Positions 25,953-35,890 of a stretch of 64,000 bases of DNA are shown here, piece after piece; the stretch's first letter is position 1, and the number at the start of each line of letters is the position of its first letter. Source of the stretch: Paraconexibacter antarcticus (lineage in GTDB: Bacteria > Actinomycetota > Thermoleophilia > Solirubrobacterales > Solirubrobacteraceae). The notes beneath the pieces were generated by a model. The model had not been told where the DNA came from. It saw only the letters and a program-made list of their open reading frames with translations, and made no database searches. The stretch lies in assembly GCF_024220175.1 (NCBI RefSeq), contig NZ_CP098502.1:1736001-1800000 (forward strand). Reading direction: 5' to 3'. A program made the position numbers and the translations under genes.

Positions 25953-26632
25953 GCGCGCTGATCGAGGCCGAGAACCTCTACCGCTTCTACCACGCCGGCG
26001 ATGACGAGACGCTGGCGCTCCGCGGCGTCTCACTGACCTTGCAGCCCGGCGACCTCGTGGCGGTCACCGGGCCCTCTGGCTCGGGCAAGTCGACCTTGCT
26101 TGCCTGCCTGGCGGGGCTGGACGAGCCAGATGGAGGCACCGTCACGCTCAACGGCGAACGGCTCTCACGCCGTCCCGAAGCCGACCGCGCGGACATCCGC
26201 TCGCGCAAGCTCGGGATGCTCTATCAGCACACCAACCTCGTCGGGCATCTGTCGGTCGACGCGAACGTCGTGCTGGCGCAGCAGATCGGGCAGCGCCGGA
26301 CGAATGCGGCCTGGCGACATGAGCTGCTCGGACGCTGCGGGATCGCCGCCCGCGCCGGGGCGCGGCCGTCGCAGCTGTCGGGAGGTGAGCTTGCGCGCGC
26401 GGGCCTGGCGGTCGCGCTGGCGAACGACCCGCTGGTGCTGTTGGCCGACGAACCGACCGGCGAGCTCGACGACAGCACCGCGGCACGCATCCTGGCGCTG
26501 CTGCGCGAACGCGCCGACACCGGACAAGCGATCCTGCTCGTGACCCACAACCCCGACGTCGCCTCCACCGCCGACCGCGAGATCCGCCTGCGCGACGGGC
26601 GGATCGAGCCCCGACCCGAGGTCACCGCATGA
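25949..26632 (+). CDS. ABC transporter ATP-binding protein (MacB/LolD-type), first copy
   Basis: A 227-residue ATPase: Walker A VTGPSGSGKSTLLACLAG, Q-loop in MLYQHTNLVGHLSV, signature PSQLSGGELARAGLAVAL, Walker B VLLADEPTGELDD and switch His in LLVTHNPD. GELDD is typical of the LolD/MacB/FtsE group that works with FtsX-type permeases. Both ends overlap neighbours by ATGA. Two such ATPases in a row with a single FtsX permease gene imply an ATPase heterodimer. Confidence 0.94.
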   Translation: MSALIEAENLYRFYHAGDDETLALRGVSLTLQPGDLVAVTGPSGSGKSTLLACLAGLDEPDGGTVTLNGERLSRRPEADRADIRSRKLGMLYQHTNLVGHLSVDANVVLAQQIGQRRTNAAWRHELLGRCGIAARAGARPSQLSGGELARAGLAVALANDPLVLLADEPTGELDDSTAARILALLRERADTGQAILLVTHNPDVASTADREIRLRDGRIEPRPEVTA

Positions 26633-27351
26633 GCCCCGCAGAGCCGCTCGTCCGCTGTACCCAGGCCGCCCGCACGTTCGGGCAGGGCCGAACGGCGACC
26701 GTCGCGCTGTCGCCGACCGACTGCGTCGTCCTTCCCGGCGATCGCATCGCGCTCGTCGGCCCCTCGGGCTCGGGCAAGTCCACCCTGCTGCACCTCATGG
26801 CGGGCCTGGACGACCCCACCCGCGGCGAGGTGACCTGGCCGGCCATCGGCAGCCGAGACGACCTGCGGCCCGGGCACGTGGCCGTGGTCTTCCAGGGCCC
26901 GACGTTGCTGGCACCGCTCACGGTCATCGAGAACGTCGCGCTGCCCCTCATCCTCGATGGCGACACCGATGCCCGCGCACGTGCCACAGCGCGTGAGGCA
27001 TTAGGGCTCCTGGGGCTCGCCGGGTTGGCCGACAAGCTGCCCGAGGAGATCTCCGGCGGCCAGGCCCAGCGCGTCGCCGTAGCCCGCGCACTCGCCGGGC
27101 GACCGGCACTGATCCTCGCCGACGAGCCGACCGGCCAGCTCGACCGCGCGAGCGGCCAAGTCGTCACCGACGTGCTGCTGCAGGCCGCCGACCACGCTGG
27201 AGCAGCACTGGTCATCAGCACCCACGACATGTCGATCGCACAGCGGTTCGCCGTCTGCTGGCAGCTGCACTCCGGGCAGCTCACCCGCACGACCGCCGAC
27301 CTTTCGGATCCCGCCGCTGCATCGATCGAGGAGTCCTCATGGTCACGCTGA
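26629..27351 (+). CDS. ABC transporter ATP-binding protein (MacB/LolD-type), second copy
   Basis: A 240-residue ATPase: Walker A LVGPSGSGKSTLLHLMAG, Q-loop VVFQGPTLLAPLTV, signature EEISGGQAQRVAVARAL, Walker B LILADEPTGQLDRASG and switch His in LVISTHDM. It differs clearly from the preceding ATPase, so this is not a recent duplication. Its last 13 bases overlap the start of the FtsX permease, indicating coupled translation. Confidence 0.94.
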   Translation: MSPAEPLVRCTQAARTFGQGRTATVALSPTDCVVLPGDRIALVGPSGSGKSTLLHLMAGLDDPTRGEVTWPAIGSRDDLRPGHVAVVFQGPTLLAPLTVIENVALPLILDGDTDARARATAREALGLLGLAGLADKLPEEISGGQAQRVAVARALAGRPALILADEPTGQLDRASGQVVTDVLLQAADHAGAALVISTHDMSIAQRFAVCWQLHSGQLTRTTADLSDPAAASIEESSWSR

Positions 27352-30013
27352 CCTGGCTACGCGGCCTGCTGTTGCACCGCCGGGGCCGCATTCTGTCCAC
27401 TGCGCTCGGCGTCGCCGTCGGAGTCGCACTGATCGCATCGATCGGCACCTTCCTCTCCGCGACGACCTCGAAGATGACCAGCCGCGCCAGCGCCGCAGTG
27501 AGCGTCGACTGGCAGGTCCAGGCCGCCAAGGGCGCCGACCCCGCGCGTCTGCTGACCCAGGTCGAGCAGTTCAGCGGCGTCACCGCCGCCAAGCCCGTCT
27601 CCATCGCCGACACGACCGGCCTGACCGCCACCACCACCACCACCGGCGGAGTACGCAGCAGACCGGCCCCGGCAAGGTCATCGGCCTGCCCGCCGGGTAC
27701 GCGAAGACGTTCCCGGGCGCGCTACGCGGGCTCGCGGGCACCGGCAGCGGCGTGCTGCTGGCCCAGCAGACCGCCGCCAACCTCCACGCCAAGCCCGGCG
27801 ACACGGTGCGCATCGGACGCGCCGGCCTCCCGGCGGCGAGCGTCCGCGTCGACGGCGTCGTCGATCTACCGCAGGCCGACTCGTTCTTCCAGCAGGTCGG
27901 CGCACCCGTCGGCGCGCAGCCCCAGGCGCCGCCGGACAACGTCATCCTGCTCCCCCAGCGCACCTTCGCCCAGCTCGAGGCCCCCGTCGCGCGGCTGCGC
28001 CCCGACCTGGTGGTGACGCAGATCCACGCGTCGCTCTCGCGGGCGCTCCCAGGCTCGCCCAGCGCGGCATACACCCAGGTCTCCGGCCACGCGCGCAACC
28101 TCGAGACCAAGCTCGCCGGCACCGGACTGGTCGGCGACAACCTCGGCACCGCCCTGGACCAGGCACGCAAGGACGCCCTCTACGCCCAGCTGCTGTTCCT
28201 GTTCCTCGGCGTCCCCGGCGCGATCCTCGCCGCCCTGCTCACCGCCTCCATCGCCTCCGCCGGCGCAGACCGCCGCCGCCGTGACGCCGCGCTGCTACGC
28301 ACCCGCGGCGCCAGCACCCGTCGTCTGATCAGCGTCGCGCTCGGCGAGACTGCACTCGCCGGCGGGCTGGGCGTCGCCGCGGGACTCGCAGCCGCGCTGA
28401 TCATCGGATCGACGACGTTCGGAACAACGCGCTTCGGCGCCTCAACGCTCGCCGCGCTGCTGTGGGGCGGCGGCGCTGCCCTCGGTGGCCTATCGATCGC
28501 CTCCGCCGCCATCGCCGTGCCCGCCTGGCGTGATGCCCGCTCACTGACAGTGGCCGGGCAGCGCGCCACCGTCGGGCGCCGCGCCCGCAGCCCCTCGTGG
28601 GCCCGCTACGGCATGGACTTCATCGCGCTGGCCGCGTCCGGCCTGGTGTTCTGGCAGGCGTCAAAGAACGGCTACAACCTCGTCCTCGCCCCCGAAGGCG
28701 TCCCGCAGATCTCCGTCAACTGGTACGCACTCGCCGCACCCGTGCTCGGCTGGATCGGTGCCGGCCTGCTGACCTACCGCATGGCCGACCTGGTCCTCGT
28801 CCGCGGCCGCACTCCTCTGGCGCGGCTGCTGAAACCGCTCGGCGGCCAACTGGCACCGACGGTCGCCGCGACGATGGGCCGCCAGCGACGGCTGCTGGCC
28901 GGGGCCGTCACGCTGCTCGCGCTCACCGCGGCCTTCGCCGGCTCCACCTCGGTCTTCAACGCCACCTACCAGCAGCAAGCCGAAGCCGACGCGCGCCTGA
29001 CCAACGGCGCCGACGTCAGCGTCACCGAGTCCCCGGGAACCCTCGTCGGCCCCGACGGTGCGAGCGCCCTGGCCAAGGTCCCGGGCGTGCGGAGCGTCGA
29101 ACCGCTCCAACATCGCTACGTCTACGTCGGCGCCGACCTGCAGGACCTCTATGGCGTACGGCCCCGGTCGATCCTCTCCGCGGGCAAGCTCCAAAACGGC
29201 TGGTTCGTCGGAGGCAGCGCAAGACAACTGATGCGTACGCTGCAGGCCCGCCCCGACAACCTGCTCGTCTCCCAGGAAACCGTCAAGGACTTCCAGCTAC
29301 GCCCCGGCGACACGATCCGCCTGCGCCTGCAGGACGGCGTCACGAAGCAGCTCAAGACGATCCCCTTCCACTACGTCGGCGTGGCCAAGGAGTTCCCCAC
29401 CGCACCCAAGGACTCCTTCCTGATCGCCAACCAGAGCTACATCGCCAAGACCACCGGCTCTGCTGCCGTCGGCACCCTCCTGGTGCAGACCGACGGCACC
29501 AGCCCCGCGACCGTCGCCGCCCGGATCCGCAAGCAGGTCGGCACCAGCGCAGCGGTGACCGACATCGTCACCCAGCGCAAAGTGGTGGGCTCGAACCTCA
29601 CCGCCGTCGAGCTCGGCGGCCTGACCACGGTCGAGCTCGGCTTCGCGCTGATCCTCGCGATCGCCGCCTCCGGCCTCGCCCTCGGCCTCGGCTTCCACGA
29701 GCGCCGACGGTCCTTCGCCATCGCCAGCGCCCTCGGCGCCAAGAGCCGCCAGCTCGGCGCGTTCGTCTGGGGCGAATCGGCCTTCGTGACGATCGGCGGC
29801 CTCGCCCTCGGAGCCGCGATAGCCGTCGGCATCACGGACATGCTCATCAAGGTCCTGACCGGCGTCTTCGATCCGCCACCGGACTACCTCTCGATCCCCT
29901 GGGGCTACCTCAGCACCGTGCTCGGCCTCACCGTCGCCGCAGCCGCCGCCGCCGGGATCGTGACCCTACGTGCCTTGCGGCGTCCCGCCGTCGAGGAACT
30001 CCGCGACCTGTAG
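27339..30013 (+). pseudogene. FtsX-type ABC permease with a one-base frameshift
   Basis: Read across one frameshift this is an ~890-residue permease with two FtsX units. The N-terminus (LRGLLLHRRGRILSTALGV, first helix, then a periplasmic-type domain) is in one frame up to about 27650. The rest (QQTGPGKVIGLPAGYAKTF onward) is in another. FtsX cores are LFLFLGVPGAILAALLTASI with DAALLRTRGASTRRLI, and LGFALILAIAASGLALGL with RRRSFAIASALGAKSRQL. One base added near 27651-27656 (GTACGCAGCAGACC) would restore the frame. Without it the protein lacks its first helix, unless translation restarts at the GTG at 27752. Confidence 0.82.
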
Positions 30014-30160
30014 AGCGAGCGTCCATGCCCCCGTGGGCGGCCGGCGCTGCCGCGTAGGCTCGAGCGCAACCGTCGGGGCCGGTCGTCGCGTAGGGCACCG
30101 CCGCGGTCCGGCGTGAGCGTTGGCTGCTGGGGCGCGGGCCGGCCTCGTCCCGGCGGCCGA

Positions 30161-30595
30161 TCAGCCCGCGCTGTCGACCACCGTCAGGGGGACCTTCAGG
30201 TGGGCCAGGCGGTGCGGGAGATCGACGTGGAACCATCGCTCGATCGGGTGCGACGCCTGCGAGAGGATGATCTCGTCGATCGGCTCGTGGAACATCACGC
30301 CGTCCACGACGTCCATCGGGTCGTGGCGGATCGACACCGAAGCGATCACCGGGCCACCGGCGGCCTCCTCGATGGCGGGCAGCGCCTCGGTCAGCGCTCG
30401 CTCGGCTTCGGCGGCCTTGTCGCGCCGCTCGGGGTGCATCGGGTGCCACTCGGCCGGGGCCGGGTTGGGGACGACGAAGCGGAACTGCGCCGGGCCGCGC
30501 GCGGCACGCTCGCGCATCGCTTCCAGCAGGGCCGGGTCGGTCGCGGTGCGGTCGGCGAGGACGAGGATACGCGCGGGTTTCTCGGTGGTGCTCAC
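30161..30595 (-). CDS. Small universal-stress-like (Rossmann-type) protein
   Basis: A 144-residue soluble protein: ARILVLADRTATDPALLEAM, FRFVVPNPAPAEWHP, RALTEALPAIEEAAGGP and IDEIILSQASHPIERWFHVD followed by LKVPLTVVDS. The alternating strand/helix pattern with a terminal VPLTVV strand is like Usp domains and the soluble tail found on some amino-acid permeases. It lacks the GxxGx9G(S/T) ATP motif. The start is GTG with AAGGAG nine bases upstream. It is convergent with the FtsX gene. Confidence 0.72.
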   Translation of the reverse strand: MSTTEKPARILVLADRTATDPALLEAMRERAARGPAQFRFVVPNPAPAEWHPMHPERRDKAAEAERALTEALPAIEEAAGGPVIASVSIRHDPMDVVDGVMFHEPIDEIILSQASHPIERWFHVDLPHRLAHLKVPLTVVDSAG

Positions 30596-30686
30596 GGCGG
30601 GACTCCTTCTTGGCGGGTGACCGGGCTCAGGGCGCGGACAGAGGGGCGAGACGGGCCGGCAGCGGTACCACCTACCGGGGCGGAGC

Positions 30687-31505
30687 TCAGACGGCGGGGG
30701 CCTCGGCTTCGGGCGGCGTCTGGTCGACGCGCGTGATGCTGAGGTAGACGACGAGCGCGAGGATCGTCCCGAGGAAGATGTAGCTCGTCGTGTTCGTGCC
30801 CGGCGCGAGGCCGCCGTCGGCCTTGGCCTGGGACATGTAGTCGCCGATCGACGCGCCGAGCGGCCGGGTCAGGACGTACGCGGCCCAGAAGGCGAAGATC
30901 GCGTTGAGGCCGAACTTCAGGTGCGCGACGGTGATGACCGCGATCGAGCCGCCGAAGAGGATGATCGACTTCCAGTACCCCAGGCCGCTCGTCTCGGCGA
31001 TGTAGTCGCCGGCGGCGGTGCCCAGCGCGAAGGTGAACAGGACGGTCACCCAGTAGAAGACCTCGCGGCGGAGGGTGACGATCGAGTGGATCGACAGCGT
31101 CCGCTCCACGCCGTACCAGATCGCGAAGCTCGCGAGCGTGGCGATCGAGAAGATGATCGTCGTCGTGTGCAGCGCGACCCCGTGGTTGTCGACGAGGTTG
31201 TCGGTGATGAGCGTGCCGACGACGCTGATGAGGACGATCCCGGCCCAGTAGAAGAGCGGGATGTACTTCTTGAAGGCGAAAACGAAGACGAGGACGGCGA
31301 CGAGGATCGCGCCCGTGTAATACGCAAGCGTCGCGTCGCTGAGGTTGTACCTGCTCGAGAGGTTGTCCGCCCCCGTCTCGCCGACCGTCGTGCAGAGGAT
31401 CTTGATGATCCAGAAGTAGATCGTCACCTCGGGAACCTTGTTCAGCAGGTTCTTTCCGAACAGCCGGTGCCCCGCAATCGGCACCTCGCGCGAATCAGTG
31501 CTCAT
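30687..31505 (-). CDS. COG4705-type integral membrane protein
   Basis: A 272-residue protein with about eight hydrophobic helices and the duplicated family motif: NKVPEVTIYFWIIKILCTTV followed by GETGADNL, then again YWVTVLFTFALGTAAGDYIA. Similar proteins are widespread in bacteria and sometimes described as membrane-anchored proteins of COG4705; function is not established to my knowledge. It is divergent from a two-component regulator, sharing the 31506-31604 promoter region, but is not obviously part of that system. Confidence 0.8.
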   Translation of the reverse strand: MSTDSREVPIAGHRLFGKNLLNKVPEVTIYFWIIKILCTTVGETGADNLSSRYNLSDATLAYYTGAILVAVLVFVFAFKKYIPLFYWAGIVLISVVGTLITDNLVDNHGVALHTTTIIFSIATLASFAIWYGVERTLSIHSIVTLRREVFYWVTVLFTFALGTAAGDYIAETSGLGYWKSIILFGGSIAVITVAHLKFGLNAIFAFWAAYVLTRPLGASIGDYMSQAKADGGLAPGTNTTSYIFLGTILALVVYLSITRVDQTPPEAEAPAV

Positions 31506-31604
31506 GTGCGGCAGGCTCCCAGCCACGACCTGATCAGTTCCTGAGCGGGCGGAGGCAGAGGCGTGCGCCGGCGAGCCACCGGCGGCCCGGACTACGCTGG
31601 GGTG

Positions 31605-32273
31605 GTGGGCTCGCGCATCCTCGTCGTCGACGACGACCCGTCGGTCCGGCGGATGCTCGCGCGGACGCTGGCGGCGGACGGGCACGAGGTCGAGGCCGTC
31701 GCCGACGGCGGCCAGGCCCTGGCGGCGGTCGAGCGGTGCGCACCCGAAGCGGTGGTGCTCGACGTCGCGATGCCGGGGCTCGATGGCCTTGCGGTCTGCC
31801 GCCGACTGCGGGCGCGCGGCGTCGTCGCGCCGATCCTCCTGCTCACGGCGCGGGACGAGATTGCCGATCGCGTGGCCGGCCTGGACGCGGGGGCGGACGA
31901 CTACCTCGTCAAGCCGTTTGCGGTCGACGAGCTGCGCGCGCGGCTGCGGGCGATCGGTCGGCGCGGGCGGCCGCGGCCCGCCGACGCCGCGACGGTCTTG
32001 ACGGTCGGGCGCCTCGTGCTCGATGTCGCGGCGCGGCAGGTGGTCTTCGCCGGCCGGCCGGTCGCTCTGACCGAGCGTGAGTGCGACCTGCTCGAGCTGC
32101 TGCTGCGCAACGCCGGTCAGGTCGTCACGCGGGAGGTCGCCCTGGAGCGGATCTGGGGGGCGGCGGTAGAGAACGTCGTCGACCGCTATGTCGCGCAGCT
32201 GCGCCGCAAGCTCGCCGACCCGGCGGTGATCCGGACCGTCCGCGGGGTGGGGTTCGTCCTGGACGCCGGATGA
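31605..32273 (+). CDS. OmpR-type response regulator of the envelope operon
   Basis: Receiver: ILVVDDDPSVRRMLARTL, phospho-Asp in VVLDVAMPGLDG, Thr in LLLTARDEI, Lys in YLVKPFAVDEL. Winged helix: ALTERECDLLELLLRNAGQV, VVDRYVAQLRRKL, VRGVGFVLD. This is the MprA/TcrA-like group. I place the start at one of two adjacent GTG codons (31602/31605), since the receiver begins four residues later; the frame is open further upstream. ATGA overlap couples it to the kinase. Confidence 0.92.
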   Translation: MGSRILVVDDDPSVRRMLARTLAADGHEVEAVADGGQALAAVERCAPEAVVLDVAMPGLDGLAVCRRLRARGVVAPILLLTARDEIADRVAGLDAGADDYLVKPFAVDELRARLRAIGRRGRPRPADAATVLTVGRLVLDVAARQVVFAGRPVALTERECDLLELLLRNAGQVVTREVALERIWGAAVENVVDRYVAQLRRKLADPAVIRTVRGVGFVLDAG

Positions 32274-33670
32274 CCGGTGGCCTCTCGCTGCGCCTGCGGG
32301 TGACGCTCGCCGCGGCGGTTGCGGTCTTCGTCGCCGTCGCGGGACTGGGCGTCGCGTCGCGCACGATCGTCTCTCACGAGCTGCGCCGGACGCTCGACGG
32401 AACGCTGCGCGCGCGGGCAACGGACGTCGCCCGGCTGAGCGCATCGGCGCCGGCGCTGCTGACGACGCCGGGAACACTCGACGCGCCGTTCGGCGGCCGG
32501 GACCTCACCGTCGAGGTGCTCGACCGGCGGCAGCGGATCGTGGCGCGCTCGTCGGCGCTCGGTGGACGGCTGCTCCCGACGGGGTCGCTCGTCCGCGCAG
32601 CGATCGAGCGCGGGCGCACCGGGTCGCTGACCGGCCGGCTCTCGGGCGAGTCCGTGCGGCTGTTCGTCGCGCCCCTCGCCGACCTCGGCGGCGGCCCGGC
32701 GGCGGGGGGTGCGGTCATCGTCGGGGCGTCGACCCGCGGGATCGACGCGACCAACGAGCGGCTGCGCCACCTCATCCTCGTCTTCGCACTGCTCGCCGGC
32801 GCGGCCGGCGCGGCGGCCGCGGCGCTGCTGACGCGGCGCGGCCTCGCGCCGCTGCGGCGGCTCGCGGCGGAGGCGTCGCGGATCGCGGCGCGCGGGGACG
32901 CCGAGGCTAGGCTCCCGGCCGGCGGGCCAGGGGAGGTCGGGGCGCTGACGGACTCGCTGAACGCGATGCTCGCGGCGCTCGACCGGGCGCAGGCGACCGA
33001 GCGGCGCTTCCTGGCCGACGCGTCGCACGAGCTGCGCACGCCGATCACGGCGCTCGCCGGGAACGCCGAGTACCTCGCGCGGCACGGCGCGGACCCGGCG
33101 GTCGTGGCCGACCTGCAGGCCGACGCGCGGCGGATGGCGCGCCTGGTCGACGATCTGCTCGCGATCGAACGCGGCCGTGCGGGCGGCCCGGGACCCGCCG
33201 CCGAGGCGGCGGTCGACGTCGCCGCGCTCGCCCGGGGCCTCGGGCAGGAGCCGGGCCACGAGCGCGTCACCATCGACGCGCCGGCGCCCGCGTGGGTCCG
33301 GGGCGACGCGGGCGCGCTGCGGCGGGCGCTCGGCAACCTCGTGGGGAACGCGCTCGTGCACGGCCCGGCCGGCGGCACGGTCCGCGTCACCGTCGGGCGC
33401 GATGGAGCCGGGGTGACGGCGACGGTTTGCGACGAGGGCGGCGGGCTGCCGTCCGCCGCAGCGGAGGACGCGTTCGATCGCTTCTGGCGGGGCGAGGACG
33501 CGATCGCGGCGGGCCGCCCGGGGTCCGGCCTGGGCCTCGCGATCGTCCGGGCTGCCGCGCGCGCCCACGGCGGCGAGGTCACCGTCGACGGGGCCACGTT
33601 CACGATCCGGCTTCCTGGCGCACCGGCGCCGAAATCGTCAGAGAGCCCTCACGATCGAGGGCTAGGTTGA
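32270..33670 (+). CDS. Sensor histidine kinase of the envelope operon
   Basis: A 466-residue kinase with two membrane helices (LRVTLAAAVAVFVAVAGLGV and HLILVFALLAGAAGAAAAAL) around an extracellular domain of about 150 residues. HAMP and HisKA follow, with the phosphoacceptor in DASHELRTPITALAGNAEYL. ATPase boxes are LGNLVGNALVHG, VCDEGGGLP and GSGLGLAIVRAAARAHGG. It is in one operon with the regulator (ATGA), and the LolA-like gene starts 5 bp downstream. Its last codons contain a 7-bp stem (33644-33663). Confidence 0.94.
   Translation: MTGGLSLRLRVTLAAAVAVFVAVAGLGVASRTIVSHELRRTLDGTLRARATDVARLSASAPALLTTPGTLDAPFGGRDLTVEVLDRRQRIVARSSALGGRLLPTGSLVRAAIERGRTGSLTGRLSGESVRLFVAPLADLGGGPAAGGAVIVGASTRGIDATNERLRHLILVFALLAGAAGAAAAALLTRRGLAPLRRLAAEASRIAARGDAEARLPAGGPGEVGALTDSLNAMLAALDRAQATERRFLADASHELRTPITALAGNAEYLARHGADPAVVADLQADARRMARLVDDLLAIERGRAGGPGPAAEAAVDVAALARGLGQEPGHERVTIDAPAPAWVRGDAGALRRALGNLVGNALVHGPAGGTVRVTVGRDGAGVTATVCDEGGGLPSAAAEDAFDRFWRGEDAIAAGRPGSGLGLAIVRAAARAHGGEVTVDGATFTIRLPGAPAPKSSESPHDRGLG
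33644..33663 (+). terminator. Hairpin inside the kinase stop region, possible attenuator
   Basis: AGCCCTC and GAGGGCT pair perfectly around a six-base loop (ACGATC). The hairpin lies within the last codons of the kinase and 12 bp before the next ATG. It may reduce read-through into the LolA-like/ABC genes or stabilise the upstream message. No T-run follows. Confidence 0.35.
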
Positions 33671-33674
33671 GGAC

Positions 33675-34904
33675 ATGAGCTCACTGCGCCGCATGTCGAC
33701 CGAGCGCCTGCTGGCCGTCTCGGGCGGCCTCGTCGTCCTCGTCATCGCGGCGGCCGTCCTGGCCTCGAGCGCGCTGTCGAGCGGCGGCGCCAAGCCACCG
33801 GCGAAGCCGCTGGCGGCCGCCCTCCATGCCGCGCTGACCGCGCCGAAGGTCCCCGGGCTGAGCGCGCGGGTCACCTTCACCGACAAGCTCGTCGACTCCT
33901 CGAGCCTGCCGACGGGCAGCCCGCTGCTGAAGGGCGCCAACGGCCGGCTGTGGGCGTCCGGTGACGGCCGCGTACGCCTGGAGCTGCAGTCCGACAACGG
34001 CGACACGCAGCTCGTCGTCGGTCGCGACAAGGTGACGCTCTACGACCAGCAGTCGAACTCCGTGTACGAGGCGAAGCTCCCCGCCGACGCGGGCGCCGCC
34101 CACCCCTCCGGCGCGAAGGCGGACGCGCACGGCGTCCCGACGATCGCGGACGTCGAGCGCAAGCTCACCGAGGCGGCGGGCAAGCTCGACCTGTCGGGCG
34201 CGATGCCGTCCAACGTCCACGGGATCTCCGCCTACACGCTCCGGATCGCGCCCGCCCACGACGGCGGCCTCGTCGGCGCCGCCGAGGTCGCCTGGGACGC
34301 TGCCACCGGCGTGCCGCTGCGCGCCGCGGTGTACCAGCAGGGCTCCTCGAGCCCGGTGCTCGAGCTCGCGATCACCGACCTGAGCTACGGCACCGTCGCC
34401 GAGCGTGACCTCGCCGTGGCACCGCCGGCCGGCGCGAAGATCACGAGTATCGACCTCGCCTCCAAGCTCGGTGGCCACGACAGCGGCGGCGAAACCGGCA
34501 AGTCGAAGAGTGCCGACCCGACGGGCGCCAAAGCGGTCGCGGCCGCCGTCCCGTTCACCCTCAGCGCCCCGGCGACCCTCGTCGGCCTGCCCCGCCAGGC
34601 GGTCCGGCTCGTCCACCTCGGCGACGGGAAGAGCGGCGCCCTCGTCACGTACGGCAAGGGCCTTGGCGGGATCGCGATCCTCCAGACCGCGGGCGGCGGG
34701 CACGTGACGCTGCCGCTGCTCGCGCGCCGTCACCACGGCGAGGGCGGCAGCGGCCTGCCGCAGGTCTCCGTCAACGGCACGAGCGCGGACGAGCTCGCGA
34801 CCGCCCTCGGCACCGTCCTGCGCTTCGAGCGCGGCGGCGTGCAGTACGTCGTCGCCGGGTCCGTGCCTCCCGCCGCCGCCGAGGCCGCGGCCCGGGGCCT
34901 GTGA
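33675..34904 (+). CDS. LolA/LppX-like membrane-anchored lipoprotein-carrier domain protein
   Basis: A 409-residue protein with one N-terminal helix (LLAVSGGLVVLVIAAAVLAS) and an external domain. Segments such as LSARVTFTDKLVDS, GRLWASGDGRVRLELQS and LVVGRDKVTLYDQQSNSVYE follow the LolA/RseB-type half-barrel pattern, where anti-parallel strands cradle a lipid. The C-terminal half has LRIAPAHDGG and PLRAAVYQQGSSSPVLEL. Its position directly before an ABC-2 exporter and an LmeA-like protein suggests transport or sensing of envelope lipids. GAGG precedes the ATG by three bases. Confidence 0.75.
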   Translation: MSSLRRMSTERLLAVSGGLVVLVIAAAVLASSALSSGGAKPPAKPLAAALHAALTAPKVPGLSARVTFTDKLVDSSSLPTGSPLLKGANGRLWASGDGRVRLELQSDNGDTQLVVGRDKVTLYDQQSNSVYEAKLPADAGAAHPSGAKADAHGVPTIADVERKLTEAAGKLDLSGAMPSNVHGISAYTLRIAPAHDGGLVGAAEVAWDAATGVPLRAAVYQQGSSSPVLELAITDLSYGTVAERDLAVAPPAGAKITSIDLASKLGGHDSGGETGKSKSADPTGAKAVAAAVPFTLSAPATLVGLPRQAVRLVHLGDGKSGALVTYGKGLGGIAILQTAGGGHVTLPLLARRHHGEGGSGLPQVSVNGTSADELATALGTVLRFERGGVQYVVAGSVPPAAAEAAARGL

Positions 34905-34906
34905 GC

Positions 34907-35890
34907 ATGTCCGACGCGGGCGCGCCTCCGGTCCAGGCCCGGGGGCTCGTGAAGCAGTACGACGACGTCACTGCCGTCGCGGGCGTCGACCTCACCGTCG
35001 AGCGCGGCGACGTCTACGGCTACCTCGGTCCGAACGGCGCCGGCAAGACGACGGTGCTGCGCATGCTGCTCGGGCTCATCCGCCCGACGTCGGGTGAGGC
35101 GCGCCTCTTCGGCCGCGACCCGCTCGTGGAGGGCGCGCGGGCGCTGGACGGCGTCGCCGGCTTCGTGGAGGCGCCGCGCTTCTACCCGTACCTCAGCGGT
35201 CGCAAGAACCTCGAGATGCTCGCGGCGCTCGACGGGCACGGGGCGGCCGGGCGCATCGACGCGGCGCTCGACATCGTCGAGATGGCCGACCGCCAGAAGC
35301 ACCGCGTGGGCGGCTACTCGCACGGCATGCGCCAGCGGCTCGGCGTCGCCGCCGCGCTGCTGCGCGACCCGAAGCTGCTGCTGCTCGACGAGCCCGCGAC
35401 CGGCCTCGACCCGGCCGGCATGCGCGACATGCGCGCGCTCGTCGCGCGCCTCTCGTCGGAAGGGACGACTGTTCTGCTGTCGAGCCATCTCATGCCCGAG
35501 GTCGAGGAGCTCTGCAACCGCGTGGCCATCGTCCGCACCGGCCGGATCGTCTACGAGGGCGACATCACCTCGCTGCGGGCGCGGGCCGGCAGCCACTGGC
35601 GGCTGCGCACGACGGAGGACGAGCGGGCGCGCCGCGTCGTCGAGGCCCAGCGCGGCATCACCGCCGTGGCCCACGACCCGGACACGCCGTCGGCGCCCGG
35701 GGCGCTGCGCTTCGAAGGGGAGGAGGCCGCCGTCGGCGAGCTCTCGATCGCCCTCGTCGAGGCGGGCCTCGGCCTGCTCGAGCTGACCCCGGTCCGCGCG
35801 ACGCTCGAGGACGTGTTCTTCACGCTCACCGAGGACGGCGCGGCCGTCCCGCCATCGTCCCCCGCGGACTCCGATGCGGTGGCCGCCTGA
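34907..35890 (+). CDS. ABC transporter ATP-binding protein (envelope operon)
   Basis: A 327-residue ATPase: Walker A YLGPNGAGKTTVLRMLLG, signature GYSHGMRQRLGVAAALLRD, Walker B LLLDEPATGLDPAG and switch His in VLLSSHLMPEV. ATG 34907 is preferred; GTG 34901 is in frame and would overlap the previous stop as GTGA. The C-terminal 90 residues are a DrrA-type extension. The stop overlaps the permease start by one base (TGATG). Confidence 0.94.
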   Translation: MSDAGAPPVQARGLVKQYDDVTAVAGVDLTVERGDVYGYLGPNGAGKTTVLRMLLGLIRPTSGEARLFGRDPLVEGARALDGVAGFVEAPRFYPYLSGRKNLEMLAALDGHGAAGRIDAALDIVEMADRQKHRVGGYSHGMRQRLGVAAALLRDPKLLLLDEPATGLDPAGMRDMRALVARLSSEGTTVLLSSHLMPEVEELCNRVAIVRTGRIVYEGDITSLRARAGSHWRLRTTEDERARRVVEAQRGITAVAHDPDTPSAPGALRFEGEEAAVGELSIALVEAGLGLLELTPVRATLEDVFFTLTEDGAAVPPSSPADSDAVAA

